Positions 7,298 to 15,040 are shown, counted from the first letter of the stretch. The stretch: 22,623 nucleotides of DNA from an uncultured Eubacteriales bacterium (GCA_900555295.1 USKN01000006.1:1-22623), one strand, 5' to 3'. Notes: a model not told the origin generated them from the letters alone. Program-made: numbers and translations.

Positions 7298-7693
7298 ATG
7301 GCTGTAAAGAAAAATACAACCGCACAAGGCAAAGAAAGTAAAGAGAGTAAAGAAAAAACAGTAAAAACCGAAAAAAAGGCTGAAACGCCCAAAATTATTA
7401 AGGAGGAATATAAAATGGCTCAGGAAGCATTGGGAATGGTAGAAACAAGAGGCTTGGTTGCCGCTATCGAAGCTGCGGATTCTATGTTAAAAGCCGCAAA
7501 CGTTGAACTTGTTGGAACCGAAAAAATCGGTTCGGGATTGGTAAGTGTTATGGTAAGAGGCGATGTAGGTGCCGTTCAGGCTGCTGTTGAAGCAGGTAGA
7601 GTATCATCTTCAAAACTCGGCGAAATCATTGCAACCCACGTAATCCCCAGACCTCACGGCGATGTTGAAAAAATACTTCCGTCACTTAAATAA
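7298..7693 (+). CDS. BMC-H shell protein with Lys/Glu-rich N-terminal extension and internal start
   Basis: The reading frame from ATG 7298 gives 131 residues: a 39-residue hydrophilic head rich in lysine and glutamate (with repeated GKESKESKEK-like units), then a complete 92-residue BMC-H domain with the same KIGSG pore loop as its upstream paralogue. A second in-frame ATG at 7415 is preceded by a strong AGGAGG and alone would give a normal-length BMC-H protein. The outer ATG has a weaker site (AAGG or GGTG). Both starts could be used, giving long and short subunits. BMC-H termini normally lie on the concave face, thought to point to the cytosol, so the head would be exposed outside; this is inferred. 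Confidence 0.92.
   Translation: MAVKKNTTAQGKESKESKEKTVKTEKKAETPKIIKEEYKMAQEALGMVETRGLVAAIEAADSMLKAANVELVGTEKIGSGLVSVMVRGDVGAVQAAVEAGRVSSSKLGEIIATHVIPRPHGDVEKILPSLK
7401..7417 (+). promoter_or_regulatory. Strong internal ribosome binding site and ATG within the second BMC-H gene
   Basis: AGGAGG at 7401-7406 lies 8 bases before an in-frame ATG at 7415. The match is as strong as that of the canonical BMC-H gene at 7000, and the protein from this ATG begins with the same residues, MAQEALGMVE. It should at least allow translation of the short form. Confidence 0.8.
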
Positions 7694-7704
7694 TAACGGA
7701 GTTT

Positions 7705-7746
7705 TGTGTGCGGACGGTTTACTTTAAAAACGTCCGTCCGCATACA
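7705..7746 (+). other. Stable intercistronic hairpin between BMC-H and BMC-P genes
   Basis: TGTGTGCGGACG (7705-7716) pairs with CGTCCGCATACA (7735-7746) through 12 consecutive pairs, one of them G-U, around an 18-base loop. No T-run follows, so it is unlikely to be a terminator. It sits where expression must drop from abundant hexamer to scarce pentamer, and could stabilise the upstream message or mark an RNA-processing site (inferred). Confidence 0.7.
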
Positions 7747-7773
7747 TCATCATCTGAAAGGATTGAGTTTTGT

Positions 7774-8034
7774 ATGGTAATTGGTAAAGTTATCGGAAGC
7801 GTGGTTTCAACACGCAAAAATCAAAATCTTGTAGGTAACAAATTTTTAATTGTTAAACCGCTCGATTCATATAAAAATTACAATATTGTAGCAATTGATA
7901 ATGTAGGCGCGGGTATTGGAGAAATTGTACTTGTAGCTACGGGAAGTGCCGCAAGAATAGGCTGTGCGCAGGAAAATTCGCCTGTTGACGCCGCAATTGT
8001 GGGCATAGTTGATGACGGAGAAGGACTGGAGTAG
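7774..8034 (+). CDS. pduN: BMC-P pentameric vertex protein (EutN/CcmL/PduN family)
   Basis: The protein is 86 residues long and has the EutN/CcmL/PduN signature: MVIGKVIGSVVSTRK at the start, the central KFLIVKPLD, then VAIDNVGAGIGEIVLVATGSAAR in abbreviated form (VGAGIGE and VATGSAAR). It should cap the vertices of the polyhedral shell as pentamers. An open frame extends upstream to 7708, but that stretch is the hairpin region and does not resemble the family. The ATG at 7774, after AAAGGA, is therefore preferred. Only one such gene is present in the window. Confidence 0.93.
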   Translation: MVIGKVIGSVVSTRKNQNLVGNKFLIVKPLDSYKNYNIVAIDNVGAGIGEIVLVATGSAARIGCAQENSPVDAAIVGIVDDGEGLE

Positions 8035-8043
8035 TGATTTTAA

Positions 8044-9417
8044 GTGTTGCTGAATGAACTTACGGCTATTATGAGAAACAGCGGAATTGTCGGCGCAGGC
8101 GGCGCGGGCTTTCCGACATATGCAAAGCTTGATACAAGGGCAGACACAATAGTGCTCAACTGCGCGGAGTGTGAACCGCTTTTTAAATTACACAGGCAGC
8201 TTTTGGCAAACAATGCCGATAAAATTTTATTTGCACTCAACGAAGTAAAAAATGCGGTTGGTGCACAGCGCGTTATAATCGGAATTAAACCGTCGTATAA
8301 AGACGCAATTAAAGCCTGCGAGTACTTTTTGCCGTCATATAAAAATTTTAGTATATCACTTTTGCCGGAGGTATATCCTGCCGGTGACGAAATTATTTTA
8401 ATATATCAAACCACAGGACGTGTGGTAAAACCGGGTAAACTCCCCATAAGTGAGGGCGTTACCGTATTTAATGTAGAAACAATGCTGAATACGTACTGCG
8501 CGCTTAAAGAAAACAGCGGCGTGTGCGAAAAATATCTTTCGGTTGTGGGTGAGGTTAAAAACCCCATTACATTAAAAGTGCCGATTGGTATGAAATTTAA
8601 AGATGTTGTTGCTCTTGCCGGAGGCGAAACAATAAAAAATTACGTTTATTTGAACGGCGGAGTAATGACGGGCAGCATAGCCGATGAAAACAGCGTGGTT
8701 ACCAAAACCACAAATGCCGTAATGGTACTGCCCGACACACATCAGGTAATTTTGAAAAGACTTGCAAAAACGCAAATTAGTATAAAAAGAGCAATGAGTT
8801 CGTGCTGTCAGTGCCGTTCGTGCACCGATTTATGTTCACGCGGACTTTTGGGACATCCCATTGAGCCTCACGCATTGATGAGAGCGGCGTCAAAGGGAAT
8901 GGATACCGATATAAAAGCGGTTATTAATACAATGTACTGCTCACAGTGCGGTTTGTGCGAAATGTATTCCTGTCCGCAGGGATTAAGTCCACGCACTCTT
9001 ATAGGTGTTGCAAAGAACGAATTAAGAAAAAATAAAATTCCGCTCCCCCAACCCGAATATATGGGAGTTAAAAAAGAGCGTGAGTACAGATGTGTTCCCA
9101 TGAAACGGCTTATAACGCGTTTGGGGATTGAAAAGTATGATAAACCGGCATTATATGTCCCCAAAAACATAAATCCTCAATACGTTAAAATAATGCTTTC
9201 ACAGCACATAGGCGTACCAAGCGCGGTATGTGTTAAAGAAGGCGATAATGTGGTAAAAGGAGCCGTAATTGCAAACGCGGCAGACGGATTGAGTGTATCA
9301 ATTCACAGCTCTGTAAGCGGAACGGTAAAAACAGTAACCGACAAATATATAATTATAGAGAATAAAGAAATTAATAAAACAGCAAATTCACATAAGGAGG
9401 TGACGGCAAATGGCTAA
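8044..9417 (+). CDS. pduS: PduS-like RnfC-family flavin/iron-sulfur oxidoreductase
   Basis: This 457-residue protein should oxidise NADH and pass electrons through flavin and [4Fe-4S] clusters to or across the shell. Domains in order are: an RnfC-type nucleotide/flavin region beginning GIVGAGGAGFPTYAKL, an SLBB-like segment, and two ferredoxin-type motifs, Cys254/255-Cys257-Cys260-Cys264 and Cys299-x2-Cys302-x2-Cys305-x4-Cys310-Pro. Last is a C-terminal barrel-sandwich region. In-frame stops at 8035 and 8041 force a start at GTG 8044 or the TTG just after it; TGGAG precedes. It overlaps pduT by 8 bases, suggesting coupled translation. PduS of Salmonella reduces cobalamin; with no B12 enzyme here it probably serves general redox balance. 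Confidence 0.9.
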   Translation: MLLNELTAIMRNSGIVGAGGAGFPTYAKLDTRADTIVLNCAECEPLFKLHRQLLANNADKILFALNEVKNAVGAQRVIIGIKPSYKDAIKACEYFLPSYKNFSISLLPEVYPAGDEIILIYQTTGRVVKPGKLPISEGVTVFNVETMLNTYCALKENSGVCEKYLSVVGEVKNPITLKVPIGMKFKDVVALAGGETIKNYVYLNGGVMTGSIADENSVVTKTTNAVMVLPDTHQVILKRLAKTQISIKRAMSSCCQCRSCTDLCSRGLLGHPIEPHALMRAASKGMDTDIKAVINTMYCSQCGLCEMYSCPQGLSPRTLIGVAKNELRKNKIPLPQPEYMGVKKEREYRCVPMKRLITRLGIEKYDKPALYVPKNINPQYVKIMLSQHIGVPSAVCVKEGDNVVKGAVIANAADGLSVSIHSSVSGTVKTVTDKYIIIENKEINKTANSHKEVTANG

Positions 9418-9958
9418 AGCAATTGCAATGGTTGAGTATCAAACCGTAGCGGTAGGTGTAACGGCAGCCGATACAATGCTTAAAACGGCAGAAGTTGAGC
9501 TGGTTGAAGCAGAGGTTGTATGTCCCGGTAAATACATAGTTCTTATAAGCGGAGAATTGAGCGCGGTTAAAGCGGCGGTTGAAAGCAGTAAAACACAGTA
9601 TCCCGAAAAACTTATAGACAGCTTTGTTTTGGGTAATCCGCATCCGGCGATTTTTCCTGCAATATACGGTTCTACCGATGTTAAAGATACACGTGCGCTT
9701 GGCGTGGTTGAAACATATTCGGCAGCGTCAATTATTGTTGCCGCCGACATTGCCGCAAAAACTTCTATTGTTGATTTAATAGAGCTTCGCATAGCGAAAG
9801 GTATGTGCGGTAAGTCGTATATGTATATGACAGGCGAGGTTTCAGCCGTAAATGCGGCAGTGGAAAAGGTAAAACGCGATATAAAAGAAAGCGGAATGTT
9901 TTTGGATTGTTCCGTTATTGCGTCACCCGATAAAAAACTTTGGGAAAGTATTTTGTAA
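9410..9958 (+). CDS. pduT: PduT-like BMC-T shell protein with pore [4Fe-4S] cysteine
   Basis: The 182 residues form two tandem BMC domains (about 1-90 and 95-182) that should assemble as a trimeric pseudohexamer. Cys38 in EVVCPGKY is in the same position and context as the residue that binds a [4Fe-4S] cluster at the threefold pore of PduT. The gene starts inside the end of pduS (ATGGCTAA overlap) after AAGGAGGTG. This fits a PduS-PduT pair that carries electrons across the shell. Confidence 0.94.
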   Translation: MAKAIAMVEYQTVAVGVTAADTMLKTAEVELVEAEVVCPGKYIVLISGELSAVKAAVESSKTQYPEKLIDSFVLGNPHPAIFPAIYGSTDVKDTRALGVVETYSAASIIVAADIAAKTSIVDLIELRIAKGMCGKSYMYMTGEVSAVNAAVEKVKRDIKESGMFLDCSVIASPDKKLWESIL

Positions 9959-9987
9959 AATTATAACATAAAATGAGGTGTATTTTA

Positions 9988-11376
9988 ATGGTTGATGAAA
10001 GCTACATAAGCCGAATTGTTGAGGGCGTTATAAAAGAAATAGACAAGGGCGCCTCAGGCAAAAAACAAAAAGGTGTTTTCGATACAATGACAGAAGCACT
10101 TGAGGCAGTGCAAAAAGCATATAAAGAATACAGAAATTATACCGTTGCACAGCGTGAAGAAATGATATCAAATATAAGAAAGCTTATTATGCAGGAAGCG
10201 GACGAAATGGCACGTTTGGGTGTTGAAGAAACAGGTATGGGCAGAGTTGCCGACAAAGTAATCAAGCATCAGCTTGTTGCAAAAAAAACACCCGGAACAG
10301 AAGATTTGCAGCCGCATGTTATAACGGGCGATGACGGACTTACACTTATAGAAATGGCACCGTTTGGCGTAATAGGAAGTATTACACCGTCAACCAATCC
10401 GTCCGAAACGGTACTTTGTAACTCAATAGGTATGATAGCCGGAGGAAATGCGGTTGTGTTTAATCCGCATCCTAACGCAAAATTAACGGCAAATTATGCG
10501 GTTGACCTTGTAAACCGTGCAATTTTAGAGGCGGGCGGGCCCGAAAACCTTGTTGTTTCGGTTAAAAACCCCACAATGGATACATCAAACGAAATGATGA
10601 AATGCCCGGCAGTAAGAATGCTTGTTGCAACAGGCGGACCCGGTGTTGTTAAAACTCTTTTGTCATCGGGTAAAAAAGCAATCGGTGCAGGTGCGGGTAA
10701 TCCCCCCGTAATTGTTGACGATACGGCAGATATTGAAAAAGCTGCTGAGGATATAGTAAACGGCGCAAGTTTTGACAATAACCTCCCGTGCATTGCCGAA
10801 AAAGAATGTTTTGTATTTAATTCGGTTGCCGATGAACTTATTTCAAATATGACAAAACACGGCGCATACCTTATAAAAGGCAGTGATATCGATAAGCTTT
10901 TGGACGTTGCTCTTATAAATAAAGACGGCAAATATGTTATAAATAAAAAATGGGTAGGAAAGGACGCGTCAAAATTTTTAAAGGCAATAGGAATAGACGC
11001 CGACCCCAAACTTATTATTTGCGAAACGGACGAAATGCACCCGTTTGTACAAACCGAAATGATGATGCCTATTTTGGCAATCGTTCGTGTAAACGACTTT
11101 GACGAAGCGGTAAAAATGGCAGTAAATGCCGAACACGGCTGTCGCCACTCGGCACATATTCACTCTAAAAATGTTGACAGACTCACAAAATTTGCAAGAG
11201 CGGTTGAAACAACGATATTTGTTAAAAACGCTCCGTCGTACGCAGGTATTGGCGCAGGCGGTGAGGGCCACACAACATTTACAATTGCAGGTCCAACAGG
11301 CGAAGGGCTTACAAGCGCACGTTCGTTTACAAGACAAAGACGCTGTGTAATGGCAGACGGATTACACATAGTATAA
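9988..11376 (+). CDS. pduP: CoA-acylating propionaldehyde dehydrogenase (PduP-like)
   Basis: It should oxidise propionaldehyde to propionyl-CoA with NAD+ inside the microcompartment. The aldehyde dehydrogenase fold shows the catalytic Cys268 in NNLPCIAEKE, the GAGAGNPPV motif and the C-terminal GEGLTSARSFTRQRRCV of the PduP/EutE group. The N-terminal VDESYISRIVEGVIKEI is an amphipathic encapsulation helix, followed by a short basic linker. I use the ATG at 9988, giving 462 residues. The in-frame ATG at 9973 overlaps the GAGGTG ribosome binding site of the later start. It lies 29 bases after pduT. Confidence 0.95.
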   Translation: MVDESYISRIVEGVIKEIDKGASGKKQKGVFDTMTEALEAVQKAYKEYRNYTVAQREEMISNIRKLIMQEADEMARLGVEETGMGRVADKVIKHQLVAKKTPGTEDLQPHVITGDDGLTLIEMAPFGVIGSITPSTNPSETVLCNSIGMIAGGNAVVFNPHPNAKLTANYAVDLVNRAILEAGGPENLVVSVKNPTMDTSNEMMKCPAVRMLVATGGPGVVKTLLSSGKKAIGAGAGNPPVIVDDTADIEKAAEDIVNGASFDNNLPCIAEKECFVFNSVADELISNMTKHGAYLIKGSDIDKLLDVALINKDGKYVINKKWVGKDASKFLKAIGIDADPKLIICETDEMHPFVQTEMMMPILAIVRVNDFDEAVKMAVNAEHGCRHSAHIHSKNVDRLTKFARAVETTIFVKNAPSYAGIGAGGEGHTTFTIAGPTGEGLTSARSFTRQRRCVMADGLHIV

Positions 11377-11403
11377 AATTTTTTCAGCAGGTGAGGTACT
11401 TAT

Positions 11404-12045
11404 ATGCAAGCATTGGGAATGATAGAAGTATACGGTTTTTCAACGGCAGTTAGTGTTGCCGACGCAGCGGCAAAAGCTGCAGATGTAAAAATAATTGCTT
11501 TTGACCGTAACAGACCGTTCGGCAAATTTCCCGTTCCGCTTATTATGGAAGTTAAACTTACGGGTAATGTTGCGGCGGTAAAAGCGGCTGTGGAGGCGGC
11601 AAAAAAAATTGCGAAAGATAAACACCGCTATATAGTGTCGCACGTAATCGCAAACCCGGGTAACGGGGTTGAAAAATTGGCATACAAAATGGATATTAAT
11701 AAAGATAAATTTAACAAAAAACTGCCCAAATCATTTTTAAATGTAGATTTGGATACCGTAAGCGGGCCTGCAACCTCTATAGGATTGCTTGAAGTAGAGG
11801 GACTCGTAGCCTCCATAGAGGGGCTTGACGCAATGGTTAAAGCCGCCGATGTAAAGCTTATTCATACCGAAAAGCGGCTTGGCGGAAGATTGGTGACTTT
11901 AGTTGTTGACGGAACCGTTTCGGCGGTTACATCGGCGATTGAGGCAGGAAAAATAAATGCGGAACCTCTCGGTAAAGTATACGGAACAGAGGTTATTGCA
12001 AATCCGCACAGTGAAGTTATGAAATTTTTTAACACTGATGTATAA
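11404..12045 (+). CDS. BMC-T tandem-domain trimeric shell protein
   Basis: Two BMC domains, about residues 1-90 and 122-213, are joined by an unusually long lysine-rich linker of about 30 residues (KMDINKDKFNKKLPK). Typical features are QALGMIEVYG at the start of domain one and IGLLEVEGLVASIEGLDAM at domain two. It lacks the PduT cysteine motif, so it is probably a gated or plain metabolite-pore trimer. The ATG follows AGGTGAGG. It is one of two BMC-T proteins in the locus; no PduB-type protein is present. Confidence 0.93.
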   Translation: MQALGMIEVYGFSTAVSVADAAAKAADVKIIAFDRNRPFGKFPVPLIMEVKLTGNVAAVKAAVEAAKKIAKDKHRYIVSHVIANPGNGVEKLAYKMDINKDKFNKKLPKSFLNVDLDTVSGPATSIGLLEVEGLVASIEGLDAMVKAADVKLIHTEKRLGGRLVTLVVDGTVSAVTSAIEAGKINAEPLGKVYGTEVIANPHSEVMKFFNTDV

Positions 12046-12104
12046 TTTGTTTCGGGGCAAAAAGATATTTGTGCCGAAATATGCAAAAAGGTGGTATAGA
12101 TAAA

Positions 12105-12752
12105 ATGGTAGATGAAAAAAAACTTAACGCCGCCATTGAAAAGGTTTTGGCTGATATGAAACCGGAACTTGCGGAAAATGACGGAGAAATAAAAGTAGGT
12201 GTGTCGCAGCGCCACATTCACCTTTCAAGAGAAGATTTGGACAAACTTTTCGGAAAAGGCTATGAGCTTACCAAAAAGAAAACCCTTATGGGCAGAGAAT
12301 TTGCCTCAAACGAAGTGGTAACTCTTGTGGGACCGTCGCTTAAAAGTATAGAAAACGTACGTGTTCTCGGACCTGTGAGAAAAAACACCCAGGTAGAAAT
12401 TTCGCGTACCGATACATTTGTTTTAAAGGTTAGTCCTCCGGTACGTCCCAGCGGAAATATTAAAGGCAGTGAAAAATTGGTTGTGGTAGGTCCAAAAGGC
12501 AGTGTTTATTTAAAAGAGGGTGTTATAATTGCCAACAGACATATTCATCTTACACCCGAATATGCTAAAGCGCACGGTATTAAAGATAATGACCGTGTAG
12601 ATGTGGAAATAGATACCGTAAAACCCACAAAGTTTTATGATGTACAGGTAAGAGTACGTGATGATTTTAATATAGAAATGCACATAGATACCGATGATGC
12701 AAACTCCGCAGGACTTAAAAACGGAATGAGAGTAAAAATCTTAAAAAAATAA
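12105..12752 (+). CDS. pduL: PduL-type phosphate propanoyltransferase
   Basis: This enzyme should convert propionyl-CoA and phosphate into propionyl phosphate, regenerating CoA inside the shell. Two histidine pairs typical of the zinc sites are visible: His37/His39 in SQRHIHLS and His146/His148 in ANRHIHLT. The N-terminus VDEKKLNAAIEKVLADM is an encapsulation-type amphipathic helix and shares its first residues, MVDE, with the aldehyde dehydrogenase. I chose the ATG at 12105 (215 residues), preceded by AAAGGTGG; the upstream in-frame ATG at 12069 would place that binding site inside the gene. The kinase that would finish the ATP-yielding step is not in this window. Confidence 0.95.
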   Translation: MVDEKKLNAAIEKVLADMKPELAENDGEIKVGVSQRHIHLSREDLDKLFGKGYELTKKKTLMGREFASNEVVTLVGPSLKSIENVRVLGPVRKNTQVEISRTDTFVLKVSPPVRPSGNIKGSEKLVVVGPKGSVYLKEGVIIANRHIHLTPEYAKAHGIKDNDRVDVEIDTVKPTKFYDVQVRVRDDFNIEMHIDTDDANSAGLKNGMRVKILKK

Positions 12753-12773
12753 AATAAGATTGTAGGTGATTGA

Positions 12774-13544
12774 GTGTTTGCACTTGAACGTCAAAAATAT
12801 ATTTTGGATATGCTTGCCAAAAACGGTTCGGTTTGGGTAAGCAAATTAAGCGATGAACTCGGTGTTACCGAAGAAACAATACGGCGCGACCTTGAAAAGC
12901 TTGAGGCGCAGGAAAGTTTAAGACGAACGCACGGAGGCGCTGTTCCTATGGACGAAAGTACATATGAACTGTCGCTTGAAAAGCGAAAAAGTACAAACGT
13001 AGATGTTAAAAAAAGGCTTGCCGCGGAGGCGGTAAAATATGTTGCAAGCGGCGATACAATTTTTTTGGACGCGTCAACCACAACGTTTTATATGGCAAAA
13101 GAGCTTAAAACACTTGAAAATGTAACCGTTATTACCAACTCGATACGTGTTGTATGCGAACTTACGGGGCTTGATAATATTAAGGTTATTTCGGTTGGCG
13201 GTGTGGCAAGCTCCAATCAGTCGTTTGTGGGCAACCTTGCCGAAAACTCAATTGCCGAAAATTACTTTGCAAATAAAATGTTTTTTTCGAGTAAAGGAAT
13301 TACGGCAGACGCGGGTATTCTTGAAAGTAACGAAAAAGAATGCGGTATAAAGCAAAAAATGATGAAAAACTCGGGCAAAAAGTATTTTTTGTGCGATAGG
13401 AGCAAAATAGGGCGTATAGGTTTTGTAAAACTTTCGCCGCTCGATAAAATAGATGTATTTATTACCGATGCTGATATTGATAATTCACTTAAACAGCATT
13501 TTGAAGAAGGAAATGTTGAAATTGTAAAAATCAGCAACAATTAA
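12774..13544 (+). CDS. DeoR-family transcriptional regulator
   Basis: The 256-residue protein has the DeoR winged helix-turn-helix at about 5-60, with VSKLSDELGVTEETIRRDLE and the family-typical RTHGGAV. A C-terminal sugar-phosphate-sensing domain follows, with DASTTTFYMAKEL. Such regulators usually repress sugar genes until a phosphorylated sugar intermediate binds; here rhamnulose- or fuculose-1-phosphate would be logical (inferred). The start is GTG at 12774 after AGGTGA. The gene lies inside the operon between pduL and rhaB, and the two repeated elements at P1 and P2 are its likely targets. Confidence 0.92.
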   Translation: MFALERQKYILDMLAKNGSVWVSKLSDELGVTEETIRRDLEKLEAQESLRRTHGGAVPMDESTYELSLEKRKSTNVDVKKRLAAEAVKYVASGDTIFLDASTTTFYMAKELKTLENVTVITNSIRVVCELTGLDNIKVISVGGVASSNQSFVGNLAENSIAENYFANKMFFSSKGITADAGILESNEKECGIKQKMMKNSGKKYFLCDRSKIGRIGFVKLSPLDKIDVFITDADIDNSLKQHFEEGNVEIVKISNN

Positions 13545-13573
13545 TTTCAAATTATTGAAAGGAATAAAATAAT

Positions 13574-15040
13574 ATGAAAAAAGTATTGGCTTTTGACCTT
13601 GGAGCGTCAAGCGGACGCGGTATAATAGCGTCGCTTGATAACGGCAAAATTACGTTAAACGAAATACACCGTTTTCCAAATAACGGCGTAAATGTACGCA
13701 AAACCCTTTATTGGGATATTATTTATTTGTTCGACCAAATTAAACAGGGAATTGTAAAAGCACGTCTTGCAGGCGGATTTGACGCAATAGGCATAGATAC
13801 TTGGGGCGTTGATTTCGGATTGATAGATGAAAACGGCGAGCTTATCGGCAATCCTGTGCATTACCGTGATTCGCGTACAGATAATATTTTGGGTGAAGTT
13901 TTTAATGAAATAAGCAAAGAAAGCCTGTATGAACGTACAGGTATACAAATACTTAATTTTAATACGCTTTTCCAAATGTATTATATGGCAAAATACAGAC
14001 CCGACGTATTAAAAAGAGCGGATAAAATGCTTTTTATCCCCGATTTGCTTAATTATTTTCTTACGGGCAATAAAAATTGTGAATACACAATCGCATCAAC
14101 ATCGCAAATGATAGACCCCAATACAAGAGATTGGGACAGAGAAATGTTAAAATCTCTCGGTATCCCCGACGATATATTGTGTGATATTGTAATGCCCGGT
14201 ACAATTGTGGGCAAACTTTCGGATGATATATGCACAGAGCTTTCGGTAGAGCCTACAGACGTTGTTGCGGTAGGAGAACACGATACGGCTTCGGCTGTTG
14301 TAAGCGTGCCCACACAGCAGGACGATTTTGTGTATATAAGCTGCGGAACCTGGTCGCTTTTCGGTACGGAACTTTCAAATCCGCTTATTTCGGATGAGAG
14401 TTTAAAATCGTCATATACAAATGAGGGCGGATATAACGGTAAAATACGTTTTCTTACCAATATTATGGGATTGTGGCTTATACAGGAGTCAAGACGTACC
14501 TGGATAAAACAGGGCAACGAACTTTCGTTTAACGATATGGAACAAGCCGCAAGATCGTGCGAGCCGTTTAAATGTTTTATAGACCCCGATTATCCCGAGT
14601 TTGGAAAACCCGGAGATATACCGGCACGTATACAAAAATTCTGTAAAATGACAGGACAGTACGTACCCCAAACGATAGGCGAAATCGTAAGATGTATATA
14701 TGAAAGTCTTGCGCTTAAATATAAGCACGCATTTAATAATTTGCATAAAATCACAAATAAAGAATTTAACGGTATACATATAGTGGGCGGCGGCACAAAA
14801 GACCCGTTCCTTTGCGCTATGACATCATCTGCCTGCAACACTAATGTGTATGCGGGTCCCGTTGAGGCAACAGCACTCGGTAATATTGCGGTACAGCTTA
14901 TGGCACTCGGCGAAATTGATAATATCAAACAGGCACGTGAAATTATTAAAAATTCGTTTGATATTAAATGCTATGAACCCGAAAATCCAAGCGATTGGGA
15001 TATGGCATACGAAAAATTCAAAACCGTTTTGGGTGCATAA
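13574..15040 (+). CDS. rhaB: Rhamnulokinase (FGGY kinase)
   Basis: The 488-residue protein phosphorylates L-rhamnulose at C1 with ATP, giving the substrate for the class II aldolase. The N-terminal DLGASSGRG, GIDTWGVDFGLID at about 74-86, and SCGTWSLFGTEL are characteristic of rhamnulokinases within the FGGY family. The C-terminal ATP site includes HIVGGGTKD. The ATG follows AAAGG, 29 bases after the regulator. No encapsulation helix is evident, so it probably works in the cytosol. It is the last gene of the BMC locus. L-rhamnose isomerase and a transporter must lie elsewhere. Confidence 0.93.
   Translation: MKKVLAFDLGASSGRGIIASLDNGKITLNEIHRFPNNGVNVRKTLYWDIIYLFDQIKQGIVKARLAGGFDAIGIDTWGVDFGLIDENGELIGNPVHYRDSRTDNILGEVFNEISKESLYERTGIQILNFNTLFQMYYMAKYRPDVLKRADKMLFIPDLLNYFLTGNKNCEYTIASTSQMIDPNTRDWDREMLKSLGIPDDILCDIVMPGTIVGKLSDDICTELSVEPTDVVAVGEHDTASAVVSVPTQQDDFVYISCGTWSLFGTELSNPLISDESLKSSYTNEGGYNGKIRFLTNIMGLWLIQESRRTWIKQGNELSFNDMEQAARSCEPFKCFIDPDYPEFGKPGDIPARIQKFCKMTGQYVPQTIGEIVRCIYESLALKYKHAFNNLHKITNKEFNGIHIVGGGTKDPFLCAMTSSACNTNVYAGPVEATALGNIAVQLMALGEIDNIKQAREIIKNSFDIKCYEPENPSDWDMAYEKFKTVLGA

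Noticed and set aside
7708..7773. Possible 22-residue N-terminal extension of the BMC-P protein
   Set aside because: The stretch coincides with the stable hairpin, is not family-like, and ATG 7774 has its own ribosome binding site and family-typical N-terminus.
13545..13560. TTTCAA-ATTA-TTGAAA palindrome between the regulator and rhaB
   Set aside because: The stem is short and AT-rich with no T-run or promoter nearby; likely chance in AT-rich spacer.
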